From contig JAHBXC010000001.1 of NCBI GenBank assembly GCA_019636675.1, positions 124,001 through 188,000 of the forward strand: 64,000 bases of DNA. The letters run 5' to 3'. Below, in pieces: positions 1 to 8,442 of this stretch. Source of the stretch: Phycisphaeraceae bacterium. GTDB taxonomy: Bacteria > Planctomycetota > Phycisphaerae > Phycisphaerales > UBA1924. The translations under genes were made by a program, and so were the position numbers. How positions within the stretch are numbered: position 1 is the first letter of the stretch; each line of letters opens with the position of its first letter. The notes under the pieces are model-generated. The model was not told the origin of the DNA, ran no database searches, and was given only the letters and a program-made list of their open reading frames with translations.

Positions 1-1
1 G

Positions 2-1048
2 ATCCGCCTGCTCAACGACCGGGCCCGCGTCGTCGTCGAGGTCGGGCGATACAAGCGCGACACCGGCACACCGATCTACGCGCCTCATCGCGAGTCGGCT
101 GTCCTGAAGAAGGTCCTCGCCATGAACCCGGGCCCGCTGCCGGCGCGCACCGTCGAGGCGATCTATCGGGAACTCATGAGCGGCAGTTTCCTCCTGGAGC
201 GACCATTGCGCATCGCCTACCTCGGCCCGGCCGGAAGCTATTCGCACCAGGCGGCGACGGCGCACTTCGGCTCGTCCGTCGAGTTCGTCGACGTGCAGGA
301 CATCGCAGGCGTCTTCGGAGAGGTCGCGCGAGGCCACGCCGACTACGGGCTCGTCCCGATCGAGAACACGGTGGGGGGGGGCATCGTCGAAACGCTCGAC
401 GCGTTCCGCGACTGCAAGCCCGGCGATGTCACGGTCTACGCCGAGGCGATGCTGCGCGTGCGCCACAACCTGCTCGCCGGGACACCGGCGGCGAAGGTGA
501 CGCGCGTCTTCTCGAAGCCCGAGGTCTTCACGCAGTGCCGCGCCTGGCTCACGCGCAACCTCCCCAAAGCCGAACTCGTGGCGTCGCCCAGCAGCAGCAG
601 GGCGGTGCAGCTGGCGCGAGAGCTGCTCGACGCCGACCCGGACTGCGGCGCGGCGGCCATCGCGTCGCTGCTGGCCGGCAAGCTGTACGGGCTGCACCCG
701 CTCTACGAATCGATCGAGGACAACCCCAACAATGTGACCCGCTTCCTCGTGCTCGCGAAGCAGGAAGCCCTCCCCAGCGGCGACGACAAGACCAGCGCCG
801 TATTCCAGACCGCCGACAAGCCCGGCGCGCTCGCGCACGTGCTCGTCGCGTTCGAGCGCTGCGGCGTCAACCTCACGCACATCGACCGTCGCCCGAGCGG
901 GCGCGAGAACTGGGCCCACGTGTTCTACATCGAAGCGCAGGGCCACCGCGCCGACGAGAAACTCGCGAAGGCGCTGCACGAGGCCGCCTCGCACTGCATC
1001 GAGCTGCGCGTGCTCGGCAGCTACCCGCGCGCCACTCGCCTACTCTGA
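2..1048 (+). CDS. pheA: Bifunctional chorismate mutase / prephenate dehydratase (P-protein), 5' end outside window
   Basis: The frame is open from base 2, so the gene starts upstream; 348 residues are visible. The first ~60 residues match the end of an AroQ-type chorismate mutase (RLLNDRARVVVEVGRYKRD, then YAPHRE). The prephenate dehydratase domain starts near residue 70 (IAYLGPAGSYSHQAA) and contains the family's substrate-site NVTRF motif. A C-terminal ACT domain (KPGALAHVL, then LTHIDRRPS, a variant of the usual LTHIESRPS) should bind phenylalanine for feedback control. It makes phenylpyruvate from chorismate in the cytoplasm. An ATG at 122 lies inside the mutase domain and is not the true start. 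A hairpin follows the stop. Confidence 0.95.
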   Translation: MRLLNDRARVVVEVGRYKRDTGTPIYAPHRESAVLKKVLAMNPGPLPARTVEAIYRELMSGSFLLERPLRIAYLGPAGSYSHQAATAHFGSSVEFVDVQDIAGVFGEVARGHADYGLVPIENTVGGGIVETLDAFRDCKPGDVTVYAEAMLRVRHNLLAGTPAAKVTRVFSKPEVFTQCRAWLTRNLPKAELVASPSSSRAVQLARELLDADPDCGAAAIASLLAGKLYGLHPLYESIEDNPNNVTRFLVLAKQEALPSGDDKTSAVFQTADKPGALAHVLVAFERCGVNLTHIDRRPSGRENWAHVFYIEAQGHRADEKLAKALHEAASHCIELRVLGSYPRATRLL

Positions 1049-1054
1049 AAACGA

Positions 1055-1083
1055 CAGCGCGAGCGCCTGGGGCGCCCGCGCTG
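1055..1083. terminator. Bidirectional hairpin between convergent pheA and DUF3467 gene
   Basis: A 7-bp stem (CAGCGCG/CGCGCTG), one mismatch and a 5-bp GC stem with a 3-nt loop lie between two converging genes. On the minus strand the hairpin is followed by TCGTTTT, so it fits best as an intrinsic terminator for the DUF3467 gene; on the plus strand the T tract is poor. Confidence 0.6.
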
Positions 1084-1109
1084 GGTGGTCGTCGGTTGTC
1101 GAGACGCGA

Positions 1110-1424
1110 TCAGCCCTGCTGGGCGATCTGCTGACGCTCGAGCTCGATCTCGCCGAAGGCCTTCTCGTACTGGCCGATGATCTGGTTCAGCGACATCGCC
1201 AGACGCTTCGCGCCCTGCCAGTTCATCACCACGCGAGAGCCGACCGCGAAGGTCATCGCGGGCTGGTTGTTCTGCGCAGGCATCGGCATGTTCAGGCCGA
1301 AATCCAGGACGACCTCGTCGGGCGTGGTCGCCGTCCGGATCGTGTTCGCGTAGGTGGTGGTCATGCGGCTCTCGTCGATGCGGAGCTGCACCTGACGGCC
1401 CTGCTGAGCGCCCTGCTCTGACAT
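1110..1424 (-). CDS. DUF3467 family protein
   Basis: This 104-residue soluble protein matches the DUF3467 family by its layout: a beta-rich stretch (VQLRIDESRMTTTYANTIR), then EVVLDFG, then a conserved core around SRVVMNWQGAKRLAMSL and a helical end. Function is unknown for the family. I chose the ATG at 1424 because AAGGA lies 9 nt upstream and the family normally starts just before the first beta strand; the open frame continues to 1646 but that extension lacks family character. It is monocistronic and convergent with pheA. Confidence 0.8.
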   Translation of the reverse strand: MSEQGAQQGRQVQLRIDESRMTTTYANTIRTATTPDEVVLDFGLNMPMPAQNNQPAMTFAVGSRVVMNWQGAKRLAMSLNQIIGQYEKAFGEIELERQQIAQQG

Positions 1425-1609
1425 GGGAAGTATCCTTCGAAGGGGTCGTGCGTTGACTCGAAAGCCGGGCGTCTGCCGCGGCGGACACACCCGCCCGGGA
1501 CTCGGCCCGGCCGGGGCCGGGATTGTGCGCACCGGCCCACGCGTATTCAAGCCGACGCGCGACGAATCTCGGACGAGGACCCACTTCTTCTCCCCCTGTA
1601 CGGCAACGG

Positions 1610-1638
1610 GTAGCCGAACGCTCCCGACCGGGTATACT
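1610..1638 (+). promoter_or_regulatory. Probable promoter of tRNA-Val
   Basis: A near-consensus -10 element TATACT lies at 1633-1638, 13 bases before the mature tRNA 5' end. The matching -35 position (GTAGCC at 1610-1615, 17-nt spacer) is a poor match to TTGACA. Confidence 0.45.
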
Positions 1639-1651
1639 TGCCCCAATAGCA

Positions 1652-1725
1652 GGGCGATTGGCGCAGTTGGCTAGCGCGCCAGTATGACACACTGGAGGTC
1701 ACTGGTTCGAGCCCAGTATCGCCCA
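1652..1725 (+). tRNA. tRNA-Val (anticodon GAC)
   Basis: The full cloverleaf is readable: acceptor GGCGAT-type 7-bp stem (1652-1658 with 1718-1724), anticodon stem CCAGT/ACTGG with loop ATGACAC giving GAC at 1686-1688, and T arm ACTGG-TTCGAGC-CCAGT. The discriminator is A at 1725. The 3' CCA is not encoded. A strong terminator follows 7 nt downstream. Confidence 0.95.
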
Positions 1726-1732
1726 CTTGCTC

Positions 1733-1764
1733 AAGGCCGCGGCGGCTTCGCCGCGGCCTTTTTT
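1733..1764 (+). terminator. Intrinsic terminator of tRNA-Val
   Basis: Perfect 12-bp stem AAGGCCGCGGCG/CGCCGCGGCCTT with loop GCTT, running directly into a T tract (1759-1764). It separates the tRNA from the rarD-like gene. Confidence 0.9.
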
Positions 1765-1788
1765 CGTGCCTCCCCACGCGGAACACCC

Positions 1789-2850
1789 GTGAACACCCAG
1801 GCATCCAGCTCGCCGGCCCACACCCCGGTCGGCGCACCCGCCGAAGCGTCCGGCGCCTCCCTCGGGGGCGCCGCCGAACCCGCCCCCGACGCCCCGACCC
1901 TCGCCGAGGTCGCCGCTCGCGCGCGCGGCGTCGGGCTCGCCTACGGACTCGGGGCCTATCTCTGGTGGGGGCTCGTCCCGATCTACTTCAAAGCCGTCGC
2001 CACGCTCCACCTGCGCGACGACATGCTCCCTCGCGCCGTCTCGCCCTACGAGCTCCTCTCCCATCGCATCATCTGGGGCGTCCCGCTCCTGCTCGTCCTC
2101 ATCGCGATCAAGCGCCGCTGGCGAGAGGTCCTCGCCGCGTTCACCTCGCCGGTGGTCCTGCCCACGCTCGCGCTCTCCGCGACGCTGGTCGCCCTCAACT
2201 GGCTGATGTACATCTGGGCCGTCACCAACGACCGCATCGTCGAGGCGAGTCTCGGATACTTCATCAACCCGCTCGTCAATGTCGCCTTCGGCGTGCTGTT
2301 CTTCAAGGACCGCATGACCCGCGCGCAGGTGGGGGGGCTCGCCCTCGCCGGCGCCGGCGTGCTCTACCTCACGATCGCCGAGGGAAGGCCGCCCTGGATC
2401 TCGCTCGGGCTCGCCTTCAGCTTCGCGCTCTACGCGCTCATCCGCAAACGCACCAGCGCCAAGCCCATCCCCGGCCTGCTCGTCGAGACGCTCCTCCTCC
2501 TGCCCGTCGCCGCCGGATACCTCCTCTGGCTCCACGCTCGCGGCGGCAGCTCCTTCGCCGCCGGAAGCTGGCGCGCCGACATCTTCCTCATCGCCGCAGG
2601 CGCCGTCACCATCATCCCCCTCGTCTGGTTCGTCGAGGCGGCCAAGCGCCTCACCCTCAGCACGATGGGCTTCCTCCAGTACCTCTCGCCCAGCATGCAG
2701 TTCGTCCTCGGCGTGCTCGTCTTCGGCGAGGCCTTCTCCCTCGACCGCGCCATCGCCTTCGCGTGCATCTGGACCGCCCTCGCGATCTACTCGACCTCCC
2801 TCGTGCGCCAGTCGCGCCAGCGCAGACGCGAGCGCGCCGGGGCCGCATAA
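1789..2850 (+). CDS. rarD: RarD-type EamA/DMT-superfamily inner-membrane transporter
   Basis: A polytopic membrane protein of about 353 residues with roughly ten hydrophobic helices arranged as two EamA halves. RarD-specific segments are clear: GAYLWWGLVPIYFK near the first helix, ELLSHRIIWG, then LNWLMYIWAV and EASLGYFINPLVNV. RarD proteins are annotated as chloramphenicol-sensitivity permeases but their natural substrate is not known. The start is uncertain: I chose GTG at 1789 because upstream in-frame codons lie inside the tRNA-Val terminator; the ~35 residues after it (Ala/Pro-rich) are an atypical extension and a later start is possible. Confidence 0.85.
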   Translation: MNTQASSSPAHTPVGAPAEASGASLGGAAEPAPDAPTLAEVAARARGVGLAYGLGAYLWWGLVPIYFKAVATLHLRDDMLPRAVSPYELLSHRIIWGVPLLLVLIAIKRRWREVLAAFTSPVVLPTLALSATLVALNWLMYIWAVTNDRIVEASLGYFINPLVNVAFGVLFFKDRMTRAQVGGLALAGAGVLYLTIAEGRPPWISLGLAFSFALYALIRKRTSAKPIPGLLVETLLLLPVAAGYLLWLHARGGSSFAAGSWRADIFLIAAGAVTIIPLVWFVEAAKRLTLSTMGFLQYLSPSMQFVLGVLVFGEAFSLDRAIAFACIWTALAIYSTSLVRQSRQRRRERAGAA

Positions 2851-2929
2851 ACCCCCCAGACGGAACCGGCGCGTCCGAGAACGACGCCCGCCGCCGACCC
2901 GGCGCTCGCATCGCGACGATCTCTCGTGT

Positions 2930-3874
2930 GTGCGTCTGCGCTGGTGCCAGGTCAGCCCGTTGATCGTCCCCGCCCTCGGCGCGTCCGTCGTGGGCGTCGC
3001 TGTCTGGACGCGCGAGCCCGGACCGGTCTCCGGGGCCGAAGGCGCGCCCCAGGCCGCCAGGCCCGCCGCCGTCTACGCGCCCTCGACGCGATTCCCTGTC
3101 GCCCTGCGCACCGAACGGTTCCTCCTCCTCAGCGACGCGGACCCCTCGTGGGTGCGCGAGCAGGCGGAGTGGCTCGAGCAGGTCGCGAGCGTCTTCGAGC
3201 GCGAGATGACCACGCTGGGCTTCACCACCCAGCGCCCCGCCTCGCCCCTGCGCGTCATGCTCTTCGCGTCGCGCGACGACTTCATCCGCTTCGCGCGCGA
3301 GATCGACGCCGTCGACGCGCGATGGATGGGCGGGTACTACGAGCCGGCGCGCAACCGCGTCGTCGCGTACGACGACCGATCGAGCGACTCCTTCCTCCGT
3401 GCCGCGGCACACCACGCGTCGCACGCCCGCGAGCACGCGCGCCGGGCCACCCGCGCGAAACTCGCCCACGAGGCGGCGCACCTCCTCGCCTTCAACACCG
3501 GCGTGCAGTCACGCGCCGTCGCGTACCCCGAGTGGTTCACCGAGGGGCTGGCCGAGCGCGTCGCGCGGGCCGCGATGGGGCACACCACCCCCGACGCGCC
3601 GACCACGCTGTCGTGCGCAGGCCCGCACCTGGCCGCGACCAGCGCCCACCAGAACCCCGACGGGCTGGCGTCGTCGCTGCGCACGCTGGCGGCATGGGCG
3701 ATCGCCGCCGGGCGGGCCGTCGAATCCGACGACCACCACGCGCGCTACGCGCTCTGGTCGGCGGCGTTCGACGCCCTCGCCGACTCGCGCCCCGGCGCGA
3801 TCGCCGAACTGGCCGCCACGCTCCGCCTCGCCGACGACCCGGCCCCGCGCGTCGCGACCGCCCCCCTGGACTGA
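2930..3874 (+). CDS. DUF1570-like zinc metallopeptidase-type protein, membrane anchored or secreted
   Basis: About 314 residues. A short N-terminal hydrophobic stretch (LIVPALGASVVGVAV) looks like a signal or anchor. The core carries a gluzincin-like site: HEAAHLLAFNTG followed about 15 residues later by EWFTEGLAE, giving HExxH plus a downstream Glu, as in the DUF1570 family abundant in planctomycetes. It probably acts in the periplasm, but no substrate is known. The GTG start at 2930 is the longest choice and has no good Shine-Dalgarno, so the true start may be slightly downstream. Confidence 0.7.
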   Translation: MRLRWCQVSPLIVPALGASVVGVAVWTREPGPVSGAEGAPQAARPAAVYAPSTRFPVALRTERFLLLSDADPSWVREQAEWLEQVASVFEREMTTLGFTTQRPASPLRVMLFASRDDFIRFAREIDAVDARWMGGYYEPARNRVVAYDDRSSDSFLRAAAHHASHAREHARRATRAKLAHEAAHLLAFNTGVQSRAVAYPEWFTEGLAERVARAAMGHTTPDAPTTLSCAGPHLAATSAHQNPDGLASSLRTLAAWAIAAGRAVESDDHHARYALWSAAFDALADSRPGAIAELAATLRLADDPAPRVATAPLD

Positions 3875-3915
3875 CGGGGAACGCCGGACGAAACGGGGCT
3901 ATTCTGTCGGGACTG

Positions 3916-3988
3916 GCCGCTGTAGCTCAACTGGCAGAGCAGTGCTTTTGTAAAGCACAGGTTGCAGGTTCGATTCCTGTCAGCGGCT
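3916..3988 (+). tRNA. tRNA-Thr (anticodon TGT)
   Basis: Acceptor GCCGCTG (3916-3922) pairs with CAGCGGC (3981-3987). The anticodon stem GTGCT/AGCAC encloses loop TTTGTAA, giving TGT. Discriminator T, no encoded CCA. Its last 9 bases overlap, in antisense, the 3' end of the AhpD-like gene. Confidence 0.95.
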
Positions 3989-4450
3989 TTGACCGGGATC
4001 ATGGCGCGGACGGGGATTCATGAAGAACGCGACCGCGAGACGGTTCCAGGAGTTCATCGCGATGACAGCCCAGGTCATCGCCGCGATCTGACTCTCGCTG
4101 AAACGGGCCGACAGCGCGTCGAAGTGATCCTGCGGGACGCCGCCGCTTTCGATGCGCGTGACGCTCTCGGCCCACTCGAGCGCGGCGCGTTCGGCGTCGC
4201 TGAAGAGCAGCGGGGCTTCCTTCCACGCAGGCAGGACATCGAGCACCTGTTGGGGCACGCCCCGGTCACGCGCTTCGCGCGCGTGGATATCGAGACAGAA
4301 CGCGCAGCCGTTCATCTGGCTCACTCGCATCTCGATGAGCGATCGCAGCCGCGGGTCGATGTCCGCCGCGTCCAGCCACGCGTTGATCGCTCGGAGCGAG
4401 GCGAACGGCTCGGGCGCGACTTTCGGGTAGTTCATCCGTGCGTGGGCCAT
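3980..4450 (-). CDS. AhpD-like carboxymuconolactone decarboxylase family protein
   Basis: 156 residues. The AhpD-core signature is present: EMRVSQMNGCAFCLDIH has the CxxC pair plus downstream His of alkylhydroperoxidase-like members, which use the cysteines for thiol peroxidase chemistry. I take the ATG at 4450 since AGGAG lies 9 nt before it; another in-frame ATG at 4459 directly abuts the Shine-Dalgarno. It lies 35 nt downstream of the PPK2 gene on the same strand, so the two are probably co-transcribed. The stop codon lies inside the antisense of tRNA-Thr. Confidence 0.85.
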   Translation of the reverse strand: MAHARMNYPKVAPEPFASLRAINAWLDAADIDPRLRSLIEMRVSQMNGCAFCLDIHAREARDRGVPQQVLDVLPAWKEAPLLFSDAERAALEWAESVTRIESGGVPQDHFDALSARFSESQIAAMTWAVIAMNSWNRLAVAFFMNPRPRHDPGQSR

Positions 4451-4485
4451 GGGCAGCATCTCCTCTGACGAAGATCGTTCCGCGC

Positions 4486-5394
4486 TCAGCCCTCCTCGGC
4501 AAGCAACTCCCGCCGCGCCTCCGCCAGCTCCTCGCGTTTGGCCGCGCTCACCGCCGGGTACTCCAGATCGAGCGAAGCCATCGCCTCGAGGATCGCGGCG
4601 CCGACCACGATGCGCGTGAACCACTTGTTGTCCGCCGGGACCACCCACCAGGGCGCGTGCCTGGTCGCTGTGTTGCGGATCGCGTCCTCGTAGGCGTGCA
4701 TGTAGCGGTCCCAGTGCACGCGCTCGGTCGCGTCGCTGATCGAGAACTTCCAGTTCTTCTCGGGGCGGTCGATGCGCTCGAGGAACCGTCGCTTCTGCTC
4801 CTCCCTGGAGAGGTTCAGATAGAACTTCAGCACGATCGTGCCGTTGTTGTGCAGGTAGCGCTCGAAGTGGCGGATCTCGCGGAAGCGGCTGCGCCAGATG
4901 TCCTCGGTCACGAGCGAGTGGGGGAGTTTCTGGCGGTGCAGGATCTCCTCGTGCACGCGCGCGATCAGGACATCCTCGTAGTACGAGCGGTTGAAGATGC
5001 CGATCTGCCCGCGCGAGGGGAGCCGCTTCACGCAGCGCCAGAGGTAGTCGTGGTCGAGCTCCTCTTCCGAGGGCGCCTTGAAGGGCGTCACATGACAGCC
5101 CTGCGGGTTGACGCCCGACATGACATGCTTGATCGCGCCGTCTTTGCCGGCCGCGTCCATCGCCTGGAAGATCAGCAGGATGGACCAGCGATCGTCCGCG
5201 TAGAGCTTGTCCTGCAGCTTCGCGAGCCACTCGATGCCGGCGCTGAGCGCTTCCTTGGCGCGGGGCTTGTCCTCGGAACTGAGCCACGCGGTGTCGCCCG
5301 GGTCGGTGTCTTTGAGGCGGAACCCATCGCCCTTCGTCACGCGGTAGAGGCGTGCAAACTGTCGCGCGGCCTTGCGTGCGTCTCCGAGTTCCAT
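4486..5394 (-). CDS. ppk2: Polyphosphate kinase 2 family (polyphosphate:nucleotide phosphotransferase)
   Basis: 302 residues, the size of a one-domain PPK2. Walker A-like LIFQAMDAAGKDGAIKHVM (near residue 80), the Walker B/lid region GIFNRSYYEDVLIARVH, and the later WKFSISDATERVHWDRY and WWVVPADNKWFTRI segments all match PPK2. The enzyme transfers phosphate between polyphosphate and nucleotides in the cytoplasm; subclass (NDP or NMP kinase) cannot be fixed by eye. The ATG at 5394 has AGGAG 8 nt upstream and is preferred to the longer frame from 5436. It probably forms a stress-linked operon with the AhpD-like gene. Confidence 0.9.
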   Translation of the reverse strand: MELGDARKAARQFARLYRVTKGDGFRLKDTDPGDTAWLSSEDKPRAKEALSAGIEWLAKLQDKLYADDRWSILLIFQAMDAAGKDGAIKHVMSGVNPQGCHVTPFKAPSEEELDHDYLWRCVKRLPSRGQIGIFNRSYYEDVLIARVHEEILHRQKLPHSLVTEDIWRSRFREIRHFERYLHNNGTIVLKFYLNLSREEQKRRFLERIDRPEKNWKFSISDATERVHWDRYMHAYEDAIRNTATRHAPWWVVPADNKWFTRIVVGAAILEAMASLDLEYPAVSAAKREELAEARRELLAEEG

Positions 5395-5526
5395 GCGTCC
5401 GTCTCCTGGCGAGTCTGCCGCGGGCCACTGTACCACGACAACCCGTCGGCGCAGGAAAACACCGGAGACGCGTGGTGTGCGTCGTCCGGCGTTCGGAGCG
5501 TGGGACTGCAGATGGGCAGGGGGGGG

Positions 5527-5543
5527 CTGAGCCCGGGGCTCAG
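5527..5543 (-). terminator. Palindrome over the lipoprotein stop codon
   Basis: CTGAGCCC/GGGCTCAG with one base between arms spans the TGA at 5540-5542. It could act as a terminator or mRNA-end hairpin, but no T tract follows on the minus strand. Confidence 0.35.
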
Positions 5544-5917
5544 CTGACGGGCTGGACGCGTACCTCGACGAGGTCGCTCGCGACGACCTGGCCGTCGACC
5601 ATGAGCTGGGCGCGCACGGTGTAGGTGCCGACCTCCTTGAACTGCACGCGTGCGACGCGCCCGTCCTGCTCGGTCTTGAGGTCGCCCGCGGTGCTGTTCC
5701 ACTCGATCTTCGCGTCGCGACCGTAGGTGTCGACGGTGCGCGCGATGATCGTCACGGTCTCGCCGGCGAGCACGCGGCCAGAGGACGCGTCGAGGGTCAG
5801 GTTGGCGTTGTTCGTGGTGTACATCGCGCGCCGGTTGCTCGAGCTTTCGCACCCGATCATCGGGGCAGCGGCGAGCAGCGGCAGGGCGGCAAGGGCGGCG
5901 AGTGCTTTGAGGTTCAT
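5540..5917 (-). CDS. Small lipoprotein with one Ig-like/PKD-like domain
   Basis: 125 residues. The N-terminus is a lipoprotein signal with lipobox ending in Cys at residue 23 (AAAPMIGC). The rest is one beta-sandwich-like domain: LDASSGRVLAGETVTIIART, IEWNSTAGDL and VQFKEVGTYTVRAQ are typical of bacterial Ig-like or PKD domains. It is likely anchored in a membrane and involved in binding or structure. AGGAG lies about 9 nt before the ATG at 5917. It is monocistronic. Confidence 0.75.
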   Translation of the reverse strand: MNLKALAALAALPLLAAAPMIGCESSSNRRAMYTTNNANLTLDASSGRVLAGETVTIIARTVDTYGRDAKIEWNSTAGDLKTEQDGRVARVQFKEVGTYTVRAQLMVDGQVVASDLVEVRVQPVS

Positions 5918-6258
5918 ACTCTTTCTCCTGTGGTGATCGTGTGAAGCGTCGAAGAGAAGATCGCTGTTGGTTACATGAGCATCCGCCGCGGGTCTTACCC
6001 GACGCTGAAGGGCGGATGAGAATCGCAAAATGTCGGCGTATGACGGCGCGGCGGCTCTGACGTTGGGTGTGGCCGAACACCTTGAGCGTGCGGTCGGCGG
6101 ACACGGGCGTGCCTGCGCTGGCCCAGCCGCCCGGTGGGGGGGCGTGGCGGGGCTCGGAGGGCTGCCGCGGCGTCGCGTCGACGCTTGAAGGGCGGTGGGG
6201 GAGGCGCATACCCTCGCTCTCCCCCGACGCCCAAGGCCCGGGGGCCGAAACCCCTGTG
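5918..6258. other. 341-bp intergenic region between divergent lipoprotein gene and tRNA-Tyr
   Basis: It should hold promoters for both neighbours. The CATACC at about 6208-6213 is too far upstream to be assigned to the tRNA with confidence. I see no gene, repeat or clear operator here. Confidence 0.4.
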
Positions 6259-6342
6259 GGGGGTGTGCCAGAGTGGCCAATTGGGGCGGACTGTAAATCC
6301 GCTGGCTTAACGCCTACACAGGTTCGAATCCTGTCGCCCCCA
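6259..6342 (+). tRNA. tRNA-Tyr (anticodon GTA)
   Basis: 84 nt with a long variable arm, as expected for tRNA-Tyr. Acceptor GGGGGTG (6259-6265) pairs with CGCCCCC (6335-6341), anticodon stem GCGGA/TCCGC encloses CTGTAAA giving GTA, and T arm ACAGG-TTCGAAT-CCTGT. Discriminator A, no encoded CCA. Confidence 0.95.
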
Positions 6343-6351
6343 CTTCCGATC

Positions 6352-6385
6352 CGGCCTCGCGCTCGCGCGAGGCCGCGTTCGTTTT
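6352..6385 (+). terminator. Intrinsic terminator of tRNA-Tyr
   Basis: 10-bp stem CGGCCTCGCG/CGCGAGGCCG with loop CTCG, followed by CGTTCGTTTT. Confidence 0.85.
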
Positions 6386-6432
6386 GCGAGGACTCTTCGC
6401 ATCCGGGCGCCCGGCTGTCCGATAGCATCGGC

Positions 6433-7230
6433 ATGCCACGGGCGACACGCACAACCGGCTTCACGCTGATTGAGCTCATGGTGGTGATCGGCGTCGTCGT
6501 CGCGCTGCTGGCCCTGCTCGTGCCCTCGGTGTCGCACGCCGTCGAACGGGCGCGCGTCGCGAAGGGGGCCTCGCAGCTCCGGGCCGGCGCCGTCGCGTCA
6601 ATCCAGCACGCCCGCGACCAGCGAGAGCGCCTGCCCCAGGTCTGGACCAGCATCGGCCCGAACGCCATCGTCCAGAGCGTGTTCGCCTTCGCCGGCTCGC
6701 GAGGGACCCTCGACGAGCTCGACCTTCGCGAGCGCGGCGCCGACGCGCGCCCGCTCAACAGATACCTCGGCGACTTCGACGCCGACTCGGTCGTCGAGGT
6801 GATGCGCGACCCGCTCGACCGCGGCGCGCGCGAGGCGCTGCCCCTTATCCGCGGCGTGGCGACGCGGAGCATGTTCGAACTGGTGGGCACGAGCTACATC
6901 CTCAACACCCATGCGCTCGACGAGGTGCCTTGCCCGTACGCGCCCACGCTGCGCACGCTGACGCCCGGCCGCGACGAACCGATGCCCCCGATCGCTTCGC
7001 CCGCGCGGACCTGGCTGATCGCCGACCACGCGATCTACAACCACGACGGCGGGGCGGACGCCGGGTACCTCTGGCGACGCCACGGGCGCCTCGTCGCGAA
7101 CATCGCCTTCACCGACGGGCATGTGCAAACCGACACGCCCATCCCGCCCGGCGCGGTCAACGAGACCGAGGCGTATTCGTTCTATCCGTCCCCGGGCTGG
7201 GCCTCCGAGCGACGCGACGCCTCACGCTGA
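6433..7230 (+). CDS. Type II secretion / type IV pilus-like prepilin with H-X9-DG-like C-terminus
   Basis: 265 residues. A class III prepilin signal ([20 protein letters not shown]) begins at residue 6, with Gly before Phe and Glu at +5 of the mature protein, followed by a hydrophobic helix. Near the C-terminus [17 protein letters not shown] resembles the planctomycete H-X9-DG pseudopilin motif but has ten residues between His and Asp-Gly instead of nine. The leader should be cut by a prepilin peptidase not found here. The start follows a TAGCAT hexamer by only 4 nt, so the mRNA may be leaderless. Its 3' end overlaps the convergent repair gene by 9 nt. Confidence 0.85.
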   Translation: MPRATRTTGFTLIELMVVIGVVVALLALLVPSVSHAVERARVAKGASQLRAGAVASIQHARDQRERLPQVWTSIGPNAIVQSVFAFAGSRGTLDELDLRERGADARPLNRYLGDFDADSVVEVMRDPLDRGAREALPLIRGVATRSMFELVGTSYILNTHALDEVPCPYAPTLRTLTPGRDEPMPPIASPARTWLIADHAIYNHDGGADAGYLWRRHGRLVANIAFTDGHVQTDTPIPPGAVNETEAYSFYPSPGWASERRDASR

Positions 7231-7770
7231 CGCGAACAGCCCGCTCGCGCGCGACTCTCGATCGAGCAGCTCGCGCTTGATGCCCACGCCCCAGCGATAG
7301 CCGGTCAGCGAGCCGTCGGCGCCGATGGCGCGATGGCACGGGACGACGATCGCGATGGGGTTCGCGCCGCACGCCGCGCCCACGGCCCGGGCGGCGCCGA
7401 CATCCATCCCCAGCGACGACGCGATCTGCCCGTAGGTCCGCGTTTCGCCCACCGGGATCGCGCGCAGCGCGTCCCACACTCGGCGCTGGAAGTCGGTCGC
7501 CTCGGCGTAGTCGAGCGGGATGGACGAGAGGTCGACGCCCGAGGGCTGCTCAACATATCGAGCGACCGTCCCGAGGACGCCGGCGAGGAACGGGTCGTCG
7601 TCTTCCTCGGGCTTCACCCCGGGGAACCGGCTCTCCAGGTCCGCCCGGAGTGCCGCGGCGTCCGATCCGAGGGCGAGATACCGCAGTCGCCCGCCCACGG
7701 CGGCCCCCAGAACGGCCTCCGTGAGACCCCCCTGCCCGTTCTGTTCCAGTCTGGTTAACATAACATGCAT
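7222..7770 (-). CDS. ogt: Methylated-DNA--protein-cysteine S-methyltransferase
   Basis: 182 residues. The catalytic motif [10 protein letters not shown] (residues ~138-147) holds the alkyl-acceptor Cys, preceded by the helix-turn-helix segment [11 protein letters not shown] and the Arg finger region [12 protein letters not shown]. It repairs O6-alkylguanine by suicidal transfer to Cys. The N-terminal ~80 residues form the usual short non-conserved half; there is no Ada-type zinc domain. A second in-frame ATG at 7761 is an equally possible start. Convergent 9-nt overlap with the pseudopilin gene. Confidence 0.92.
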   Translation of the reverse strand: MHVMLTRLEQNGQGGLTEAVLGAAVGGRLRYLALGSDAAALRADLESRFPGVKPEEDDDPFLAGVLGTVARYVEQPSGVDLSSIPLDYAEATDFQRRVWDALRAIPVGETRTYGQIASSLGMDVGAARAVGAACGANPIAIVVPCHRAIGADGSLTGYRWGVGIKRELLDRESRASGLFASA

Positions 7771-7860
7771 TATCGGACTTTGTGTCTCGGGGTGGAAATG
7801 GGGGTGTTCGGACCGGTGGGCGCGTCGCCAAGTTGTACCACCCGCCGCAGACGCTTGCGC

Positions 7861-8391
7861 TCAGCGAGTCGGTCGCAGCGCCGCCCTCTGGTACCCGCTC
7901 ACCGGGAACGCCCTCACCCTGATCGACTCCGGCCCTTCCCCGGCGACGCTCTCCCGCGCCGTCGCGCCGGTCCATGTGAGGATCTCGTAGCGCAGTTCCT
8001 CGCCGCGAAGTTCGTAGCGGGCGACCAGCGTGTTGCCCTGCACCTCGAAGGCGCTCACGAGCACGCCGCCCTCGAGGCGCGCGTCCAGCAGGATGCCGTT
8101 CTTCTCGTCGATGACGAAGCGTCCCGGCGCGTCGCCCGGGAGGAGTTCGTAGTCGCGGACCTGTCGCGAGGAGCCCTCGCCGTAGATGATCCGCCACGCC
8201 AGGGCGTCGCGTCCCTCGATGGGCTCAATGTCCAGCCCCATGGGGATGGTCTGGGCGGCGCCCGCGATGGTCAGCGTGCCGCGCCACTGGCCGTGCCATT
8301 CGGGGAGTCTCGGCGCCGGGTCTGTAGGCAAGGGGTTCTTGGCGCCCGCGGCGAGGAGGACGGTCGAAAGAGTCAGGATCGAGGTCAGCAT
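7861..8391 (-). CDS. Secreted protein of unknown function
   Basis: About 176 residues, not recognised. A hydrophobic N-terminus (LTSILTLSTVLLAAGAKN) looks like a signal peptide. The remainder is beta-rich with alternating charged and hydrophobic residues (HGQWRGTLTIAG, LVSAFEVQGNTLVARYELRG), resembling a small lipocalin-like or beta-barrel fold, but I cannot assign a family. A GTG at 8397 is in frame and could be the start; ATG 8391 gives the cleaner signal peptide. Divergent from NDH-2. Confidence 0.6.
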   Translation of the reverse strand: MLTSILTLSTVLLAAGAKNPLPTDPAPRLPEWHGQWRGTLTIAGAAQTIPMGLDIEPIEGRDALAWRIIYGEGSSRQVRDYELLPGDAPGRFVIDEKNGILLDARLEGGVLVSAFEVQGNTLVARYELRGEELRYEILTWTGATARESVAGEGPESIRVRAFPVSGYQRAALRPTR

Positions 8392-8442
8392 GGTCACTCA
8401 CGCGTTGGGTGTCGGGAAATCACGCCGCGCCTAGCGTGAGGG

